From Anaerolineales bacterium (lineage in GTDB: Bacteria; Chloroflexota; Anaerolineae; Anaerolineales; Villigracilaceae), in contig JAUXUL010000028.1 in the NCBI GenBank assembly GCA_030680795.1, positions 1-64,000 of the forward strand: 64,000 nucleotides of DNA, given 5' to 3'. Position 1 is the stretch's first letter, and each line of letters starts with the position of its first letter. The translations under genes were made by a program, and so were the position numbers. Shown here one piece after another: positions 59,085 to 64,000 of the stretch. The notes under the pieces are model-generated. The model was not told the origin of the DNA. It saw nothing but the letters and a program-made list of their open reading frames with translations, and did not search any database.

Positions 59085-59516
59085 TTACTCTTCCAATACC
59101 TTCTTCACTCTCTGCAAATGATCGCCATCCTCTTTCTTAAGGATGGATGCGACCAGGGGAAGCATCAATTTCTTAATACCTTTTGCTTTGACTTCACACA
59201 CCAGGTCAATACGCGTGCCGTCCCTTTCGGGTTGGAAGTTGTAGCGATAAACCGTTTCGATTCCACTGGTCACATTTTGCACGGCATATTTCTGAGTCGG
59301 CTCGAATTCAACGATTTCCAACTCAGCTTGCTGTTCCTTGCCGCTCATTAAACGGGTTTCGCGATAGCGCGTCCCAACGCGGGGAGGACCCTCCGTCAAC
59401 TTAACCATGCTTGTTACTGAGTTAACAATTTTCGGCGCGTTTTCAGAAGCGGCGATAAAGTCAAAGACTTCTTTGGGTGGACGGGCAACCCACTCACTCA
59501 TATTAAATCCAGTCAT
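59085..59516 (-). CDS. SRPBCC (polyketide cyclase/START-like) family protein
   Basis: 143 aa from ATG 59516. Helix-grip fold: WVARPPKEVFDFIAASENAP, GTRYRETRLMSGKEQQAELE and IETVYRYNFQPERDGTRIDL, ending in a long C-terminal helix. Members bind hydrophobic ligands; this one is a stand-alone domain of unknown ligand. AAGGAG lies eight bases before the ATG, so this start is chosen over 59606, which would cross the neighbouring remnant. Confidence 0.82.
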   Translation of the reverse strand: MTGFNMSEWVARPPKEVFDFIAASENAPKIVNSVTSMVKLTEGPPRVGTRYRETRLMSGKEQQAELEIVEFEPTQKYAVQNVTSGIETVYRYNFQPERDGTRIDLVCEVKAKGIKKLMLPLVASILKKEDGDHLQRVKKVLEE

Positions 59517-59535
59517 TTTGTTCTCCTTATTAAAT

Positions 59536-59632
59536 TCAATTCTTTTGGTTTGATTGTTTTTTTTCAACAGGCAGGTACACATCCGTGAAATGGATGCGTA
59601 TATCACCTTTTATCTGGGAATAACCATAAACT
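59536..59632 (-). pseudogene. C-terminal remnant, possibly of a GyrI-like ligand-binding domain
   Basis: Minus-strand frame FEVYGYSQIKGDIRIHFTDV YLPVEKK ends at 59536. The pattern FEVY...TDVYLPV resembles the end of GyrI-like effector-binding domains. It is fused by deletion to the MDR N-terminal remnant upstream. Confidence 0.35.
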
Positions 59633-59728
59633 TCAAAAGGCGTTTGTGTCCGCAGGGGTCGGCTTTTGAACCTCTTCAAGATTAAGAACATCGGGTGAAC
59701 CATATTCGTGATAAACAATTGCCTTCAT
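59633..59728 (-). pseudogene. N-terminal remnant of an MDR/quinone oxidoreductase gene
   Basis: 31 codons from ATG 59728: MKAIVYHEYGSPDVLNLEEV, QKPTPADTNAF, then TGA. This is the typical start of zinc-type quinone oxidoreductases. The remaining 300 codons are missing and are replaced by the tail of another gene. Confidence 0.65.
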
Positions 59729-59752
59729 GAGTATTCTCCAAGATTGGCTCAA

Positions 59753-60253
59753 TCACTTTGATATCGGGATGAGCGCATTTGCAACTTCTCCATAGTCCCA
59801 GCCGTCAATGGACGGAGGAGTTATTCCCATGGCGGTGAGCATACTCTTGATCTGCTCGCGGTGTTCAGTGGCATGGTTGATGATCTGCACCATGATGACC
59901 CACGGTTCTACATGGTATCCATCCCGTGTTTGGATGCGGGTCGCGGGAAGTTTGCTCTGATCTTTGGCGAGTTCCAACAACCTCTCTCCGCTATTCTTCA
60001 AAGATTCCTGTATTTCAGCAAACCCTACTGTGACACGGTCCTGTCTCTCTTCGAGGGGCAGGGTCAACAGTCTCAGGTAGCTAGATTGTGCCGATACAAG
60101 ATGCAGCAAGGTACTGCGAATACTCCCCTCCGTCGCGGACTGAGGCGGCGTATCCAACTGGTCATCGCTTAATGAGGAACAGGCTTGAATGATCTGTCCG
60201 TTCGCCCAGTTGTTGTGCACAAATAACTTTGCAAGAATATTCTCGGTCATCAA
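59753..60253 (-). CDS. DinB-family (DinB/YfiT four-helix) protein
   Basis: 166 aa. Metal-binding histidines of the family: one in FVHNNWANGQI or LLHLVSAQ near residue 50 and two in NHATEHREQI near 130. TPPSIDGWDYG closes the fold. DinB-like proteins are metal-dependent transferases or thiol-dependent enzymes; the substrate is unknown. A clear AGGAG precedes ATG 60253. The gene is a single unit. Confidence 0.85.
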   Translation of the reverse strand: MMTENILAKLFVHNNWANGQIIQACSSLSDDQLDTPPQSATEGSIRSTLLHLVSAQSSYLRLLTLPLEERQDRVTVGFAEIQESLKNSGERLLELAKDQSKLPATRIQTRDGYHVEPWVIMVQIINHATEHREQIKSMLTAMGITPPSIDGWDYGEVANALIPISK

Positions 60254-60283
60254 AAGACTCCTTTTTTGTTTAGCCCGATTTCT

Positions 60284-60382
60284 CTACCGTACATCCAAAC
60301 CCTAAAGGTCTGTTTGGCGTTCGTAAAAACCCGATTAACAAAAAAGACCTTTAGGGTTTCTTGCGAAGGATATATACGGTAG
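60284..60382. repeat. Nested palindrome with AAACCCTAAAGGTCT arms
   Basis: Perfect 15-bp arms (60297-60311 and 60345-60359) sit inside outer 8-bp arms CTACCGTA / TACGGTAG. The inner motif also occurs at 19715-19747. MITE-like size (about 99 bp) with no coding content. Confidence 0.75.
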
Positions 60383-60446
60383 CGAGAGCCTGATAATAGA
60401 CTTTATCTGGAATTAAATGGACTTAATCTACCAATTTACGCTTAAC

Positions 60447-60839
60447 TTATTTTTTCTTACTTGATTTTATCCTAGCTTTTTCCAGATTGTCGGCAATTCT
60501 CATTTTAACAATTTTACCGATCAATTTCAGCGGCAATGGTTTGTCGAGCGGGAATTTTAGAGTGCCTTTACCGCCCGCATATTGCGATACTTCTTTATCG
60601 AACGCTTCACTACCTGAGGGAATCGGGTACATTGCAATATGATTTTTCCACCCGGCAAAATGAACTAAATTTCTGCCGTTCAGTTCGAATGCGGCAATTT
60701 GATAACTGATTTTTTCCCGTGCGTCAGGTGCGGCGGCTTTTATGGTTGCCCGTACTTCTTCCAGTAGTTTTTGTATATCTGCGGGGAAAGTTGCAATGTA
60801 CTCATCAATTGAATTAAAGCGAACTTTGTTGCTTTTCAT
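60447..60839 (-). CDS. DUF1801 family protein (YdhG-like)
   Basis: 130 aa. Family pattern: VRFNSIDEYIATFPADIQKL, LEEVRATIKAAAPDAREKIS, YQIAAFELNGRNLVHFAGWK and MYPIPSGSEAF, then GGKGTLKFPLDKPLPLKLI. DUF1801 proteins share a frataxin-like fold; their function is not settled. Basic C-terminal tail. AGGAG lies just before ATG. Diverges from the NmrA-like gene across a 160-bp AT-rich promoter region that contains TATAAT. Confidence 0.85.
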   Translation of the reverse strand: MKSNKVRFNSIDEYIATFPADIQKLLEEVRATIKAAAPDAREKISYQIAAFELNGRNLVHFAGWKNHIAMYPIPSGSEAFDKEVSQYAGGKGTLKFPLDKPLPLKLIGKIVKMRIADNLEKARIKSSKKK

Positions 60840-61001
60840 AGGGACTCCTTTTTAACAGAACTATTCTGTATAATAGGCTTTATTCAGAATTATACGCACT
60901 TGTCGGTTCAGTTTGCAGGAGAATTGGGTTTTTATTATTTGTTGGTTTCGAAACACGGACAGGGAACACGCTTGTCCTGCTCGACCAACGGAGAATATAT
61001 T

Positions 61002-61862
61002 ATGATCCTCATCACAGGCGCCGGCGGTAAGACAGGCAGGACTCTGATTAAAAGGCTCTCGAAAATCGAGGGCGTATGCGCGTTCGCGCATCGCGAAGAA
61101 CATGTCTCTGTCCTAAAGTGTTTGGGCGCGGAGAAAGTCATCGTAGGCGATCTACACGACGAATCCGCAATTCATTCCGCCGTGCAAGGCGCGCGGAGTG
61201 TTTATCACATTTGCCCAAATATGAATCCCGATGAAGTGGAAATCGGAAAATTGGTCATTGACGAGGCACGAAAAGCTGGTGTTGAACATTTTGCCTATCA
61301 TTCCGTCCTGCATCCGCAAACGGAGCAGATGAACCACCACTGGCAAAAATCGCGCGTGGAAGAAATGATCTTCGAGTCAGGATTGCCTTTCACCATCCTG
61401 CAACCCGCGCCGTATATGCAAAACTTGTCCGCAGGTTGGAAGAGCATCGTCGAAGATGGAGTGTTGCGAATTCCATATTCTGTCCACTCAAAATTCAGCT
61501 TCGTTGACCTTGAAGACGTCACCGAAGCCGCTAAAATTGTGTTGACCGAACCAAATCATAAGAACGCAGTTTATGAAATCGTTGGAACATTACCAATGTC
61601 ACATGTAGAGGTTGCAGAGATATTGAGTCGTGTTTTGAATCGTGATGTGCGGGTTGAAAGAGAAGAGATTAGCGACTGGAGATTGCGAGTTACGGGGCTG
61701 AGCGAGTATGCGCTTGAGAATTTAATCAGGATGTTCGAGTATTATGATCAATGGGGCTTGATGGGAAATCCCAATGTGTTGAAATGGATTTTGCGCCGCG
61801 AGCCGACAACGCTTGGAACATTTGTTGAGAGATTAGCAAAGGAACGTAATGCAACCCATTAA
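61002..61862 (+). CDS. NmrA-like NAD(P)-binding protein
   Basis: 286 aa from ATG 61002. The Rossmann motif ILITGAGGKTGRTLIKRL is at the N-terminus; VIVGDLHDESAIHSAVQGA and VYHICPNMNPDEVEIGKLVI follow. It is an atypical SDR (NmrA/HSCARG or azoreductase-like) without the catalytic YxxxK, so it may be a redox sensor or a quinone reductase. GGAG lies eight bases before the ATG. It overlaps the AllH-like gene by 14 bases and may only drive its transcription. A short heptamer array lies at about 61665-61695. Confidence 0.82.
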   Translation: MILITGAGGKTGRTLIKRLSKIEGVCAFAHREEHVSVLKCLGAEKVIVGDLHDESAIHSAVQGARSVYHICPNMNPDEVEIGKLVIDEARKAGVEHFAYHSVLHPQTEQMNHHWQKSRVEEMIFESGLPFTILQPAPYMQNLSAGWKSIVEDGVLRIPYSVHSKFSFVDLEDVTEAAKIVLTEPNHKNAVYEIVGTLPMSHVEVAEILSRVLNRDVRVEREEISDWRLRVTGLSEYALENLIRMFEYYDQWGLMGNPNVLKWILRREPTTLGTFVERLAKERNATH

Positions 61863-62751
61863 CGCCCTCTCCCTTGCTCCCAATGTAAAAAATTGGCTGG
61901 CGAATTCGCATCACCCGCACATTTTGCATGTCTTTGACCATGCCTGCAATTTGATCAACGAACACAGGGAAGTTTTATCTGTCGTCAGGCAACAAATCAG
62001 CAACGGGCCATTCAACCTTGTTATTAAAGAGGATGTTTGCTTCTCCGAACATCTCAGTCTCGAGTCTCTAATCTCTAATTACTCAAATCGCCTGCATCTC
62101 GGAAATTTAACCATCAACACAGCGGACGCAAAACTCTGGATGCCACGCCCCGATTGGGAAGCGTTACACGCCAAGAAGGATGATATTCTCAATCCCATTG
62201 CCAATTTGGAGATTGCTTCGTCGCCTCGGTCTCGATACGCCCCGACGAACACGAGACTACTCGACCAGCGGCTCCTGGCAATGACATTATCGCAATTACC
62301 AATTACCAATTACAAATTCTCCAATTCTCTAATCTCTTCTCTCGCAAACGCAGACCTTCCATCCTCCCTCATCGCCACCCAAAAAATCGCCGGCTTAGGC
62401 ATTGGTCTCACCCCCGCAGGTGACGACTTAATTATGGGCGCAATTCTTGCGGCGTGGATCATACATCCACATGAAGTTGCGAGTGTGCTTGCTAAAGAAA
62501 TAACTGATACTGCCGTGCCGTTGACTACGTCGCTTTCGGCGGCGTGGCTGAGGTCAGCGGGGAGGGGGGATGCAGGAATCTTGTGGCATGAATTTTTCGA
62601 TGCGTTGATTTCGGGCGATGCTTCTGGTATCCAATTACAAATTACTAAATTACTTTCGGTAGGCGAGACATCAGGTGCCGACGCGCTGGCTGGATTCTTT
62701 GGGGTGCTTTCCGCGTTCAATGAACGTATAATTGGCGAATGTCCTTTCTAA
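61849..62751 (+). CDS. allH: DUF2877 family protein (AllH/YlbF-like)
   Basis: 300 aa. Family marks: GPFNLVIKEDVCF, HLGNLTINTADAKLW with P-x-W, IAGLGIGLTPAGDDLIMGAI near residue 180 and SVGETSGADALAGF near the C-terminus. It is the third component, with AllF and AllG, of the oxamate carbamoyltransferase of E. coli. Residues about 122-165 (SSPRSRYAPTNTRLLDQRL, then LPITNYKFSNSLISS) are encoded by a dispersed repeat and a heptamer array inserted in frame. It overlaps NmrA by 14 and the acyl-CoA synthetase by 13 bases. About 13 kb of accessory DNA separates it from allFG. Confidence 0.85.
   Translation: MQPINALSLAPNVKNWLANSHHPHILHVFDHACNLINEHREVLSVVRQQISNGPFNLVIKEDVCFSEHLSLESLISNYSNRLHLGNLTINTADAKLWMPRPDWEALHAKKDDILNPIANLEIASSPRSRYAPTNTRLLDQRLLAMTLSQLPITNYKFSNSLISSLANADLPSSLIATQKIAGLGIGLTPAGDDLIMGAILAAWIIHPHEVASVLAKEITDTAVPLTTSLSAAWLRSAGRGDAGILWHEFFDALISGDASGIQLQITKLLSVGETSGADALAGFFGVLSAFNERIIGECPF
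62218..62345. repeat. Dispersed repeat plus heptamer array inside allH
   Basis: GGTCTCGATACGCCCCGACG and ACTCGACCAGCGGCTCC match the repeat at 24972-25120. AATTACC, AATTACC, AATTACA, AATTCTC, TAATCTC units follow. Both are translated in frame. Confidence 0.75.
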
Positions 62752-64000
62752 ACTCCTTCATTGAAAACGTCCGCAAGTACCCAAATAAAACTGCCCTCGA
62801 ATTCATTGACCCGCCGCTTCAACGCCTCACCTATGCAGAATTGGATCAGTTAGTTCAGCGCACGGCGGGTTATTTGCAGAGTCTTGGACTTCAGCCCGGC
62901 GACCGCGTCGCTTTGCAACTATCCAAATGCCTCGAGTTCATCCTTCTGCATTTGGGGACTGTGGGTTTGGGAGCCATCACCCTCCCGCTCAACCTTGCCT
63001 ATCCGCCCGATGAACTAAAATATTTTCTCGAAGACTCTGGCGCAAAATTATTCTTTGCGCTCGAATCGTCCGAAGAAAAAATCCAATCCATTCTCCCCAA
63101 CTTGCCCGATCTGCAGGAATGTATCTTCCTCAATCCATCAGAACCCAACCAATTCAATTCTCTAATCGCTAATTCTCTAATTACTAATTACCAATCTCCA
63201 ATCTCTAGTCTCCAAGACACCGCCGTCATCATCTACACCAGTGGCACAACGGGACGGCCCAAAGGCGCGCAGATTACGCATGGCAACCTGATCTCCAACC
63301 TCCAAGCTCTTCATGAAGCCTGGGGCTGGCAGCATGATGACATCCTCCTGCACGTTCTGCCCATCTTTCACGTCCACGGATTGTTTGTCGCTTTGCACGG
63401 TGCATTGAACACGGGTGCGACCACTTTGTTGATGCGCGATTTCGATGGACGCAAGACTCTGCAAACCCTCGTTGAGCGGCGCTGCACAGTCTTCATGGCA
63501 GTCCCCACCATTCATCAGCGTTTGTTGGATGTGCCCGATGCGAAAACCTTTGATCTCTCTCACCTCCGACTGATCACCTCTGGCTCAGACCGCCTGCCTG
63601 ATGAAGTGTTCACGGGTTTTCAGGGTACCTTTGGTCACACCCTGCTTGAACGCTATGGCATGACCGAAACGGGCATGAACTGTTCCAATCCCTTGCATGG
63701 CGAGCGGCGCATCGGTTCGGTGGGACTTCCCCTCCCTGGAGTCGAAGTGAGATTAGTCGATCCTGAATCCCGCGCTCCGCTTCCAGATGGAGAGATTGGA
63801 GAATTGGAGATGCGCGGACCCAACGTTTTCAAAGGATACTGGCGCCAACCAGACAAAACATCCGCTTCTTTCTCAGCCGACGGTTGGTTCCGCACTGGTG
63901 ATTTGGGCTTCCGCGAGAAGGACGGCTACATCACCTTGTGCGGCCGCTCCAAAGATTTGATCATCAGCGGCGGACTCAACATTTATCCACCCGAAGTTGA
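62739..64000 (+). CDS. Acyl-CoA synthetase, malonyl-CoA synthetase (MatB)-like (3' end outside window)
   Basis: At least 420 codons, running off the window end. The AMP-binding motif YTSGTTGRPKGAQITH is near residue 168, LPIFHVHGLFVALHGAL near 205 is characteristic of MatB-type enzymes, RYGMTETGMN near 304, and GWFRTGDLGF near 382. It would activate an acid, by family preference malonate or methylmalonate, to the CoA ester. Residues about 140-160 (NSLIANSLITNYQSPISSLQ) are encoded by a long heptamer array (63160-63220). The start overlaps allH by 13 bases, so the two are translated together. Confidence 0.85.
   Translation, partial: MSFLNSFIENVRKYPNKTALEFIDPPLQRLTYAELDQLVQRTAGYLQSLGLQPGDRVALQLSKCLEFILLHLGTVGLGAITLPLNLAYPPDELKYFLEDSGAKLFFALESSEEKIQSILPNLPDLQECIFLNPSEPNQFNSLIANSLITNYQSPISSLQDTAVIIYTSGTTGRPKGAQITHGNLISNLQALHEAWGWQHDDILLHVLPIFHVHGLFVALHGALNTGATTLLMRDFDGRKTLQTLVERRCTVFMAVPTIHQRLLDVPDAKTFDLSHLRLITSGSDRLPDEVFTGFQGTFGHTLLERYGMTETGMNCSNPLHGERRIGSVGLPLPGVEVRLVDPESRAPLPDGEIGELEMRGPNVFKGYWRQPDKTSASFSADGWFRTGDLGFREKDGYITLCGRSKDLIISGGLNIYPPEV
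63160..63220. repeat. Heptamer array inside the acyl-CoA synthetase gene
   Basis: Nine units with the pattern YAATYNC, spaced seven bases apart with two spacings of eight (CTAATTC, ACTAATT, ACCAATC, TCCAATC, TCTAGTC). It is translated just before the conserved DTAVIIYTSGTTG strand. A further short array is at 63788-63812. Confidence 0.8.

Overview
The window looks like a chromosomal segment of an anaerobic or facultative Chloroflexota bacterium of the Anaerolineae type. This is inferred from gene content (PHP-type DnaE, NrfHA, DprE1/DprE2-like pair, surface polysaccharide genes with sulfotransferases, XPB-like helicase-associated protein) and from the very high load of short palindromic and heptameric repeats. 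No rRNA marker is present, so the phylum call is an inference.

Layout. 1-1345 is a partial IS110-family element with a candidate bridge-RNA end. 1.4-4.6 kb holds rdgB, an alpha/beta hydrolase and an orphan sensor kinase. 4.7-14.7 kb is a surface-glycan region: two sulfotransferases, an O-antigen-ligase-like protein, a Wzz-like protein, GT2, three GT-C type membrane proteins and two decayed GT-C relics. 14.9-38.6 kb is mostly housekeeping: mutL and a HAD phosphatase sharing one palindromic -10 element, lipB, a DprE1/DprE2-like pair, a GGDEF protein, a lipid kinase, kbl, two tRNA-Ser genes, dnaE, nrfHA with a near-perfect CRP/FNR-family operator, fabI, a 3-methyladenine glycosylase, an epimerase, cspA and a DEAD-box helicase. 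38.8-44.2 kb has a decayed toxin-antitoxin pair, a DMT transporter, GT4, a PTPS/QueD-like protein, a cation/proton antiporter and an MDR dehydrogenase.

44.6-52.7 kb is a catabolic operon: amidase, FdrA/AllF, DUF1116/AllG, a four-helix-bundle cassette, a cyclase-family hydrolase and a molybdenum hydroxylase large subunit. Its apparent partner AllH (DUF2877), overlapped by a MatB-like acyl-CoA synthetase, lies at 61.8-64.0 kb. An accessory island (52.8-60.8 kb) lies between them: a 939-aa DUF4062-like/HEAT protein, HicAB, VapBC, PIN, MDR and other fragments, and small stand-alone enzymes. Together the two catabolic blocks suggest breakdown of a ureido compound (barbiturate/uracil or purine-derived), with the carbamoyl group conserved as carbamoyl phosphate and an acid product activated to a CoA ester.

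The most unusual genome-scale feature is repeat invasion. Degenerate 7-bp arrays occur at more than 20 places. Several palindromic repeat families also lie between genes and in frame inside rdgB, lipB, mutL, dnaE, a GT39 gene, allF, allH, an MDR gene and the acyl-CoA synthetase, adding surface-loop or linker peptides.
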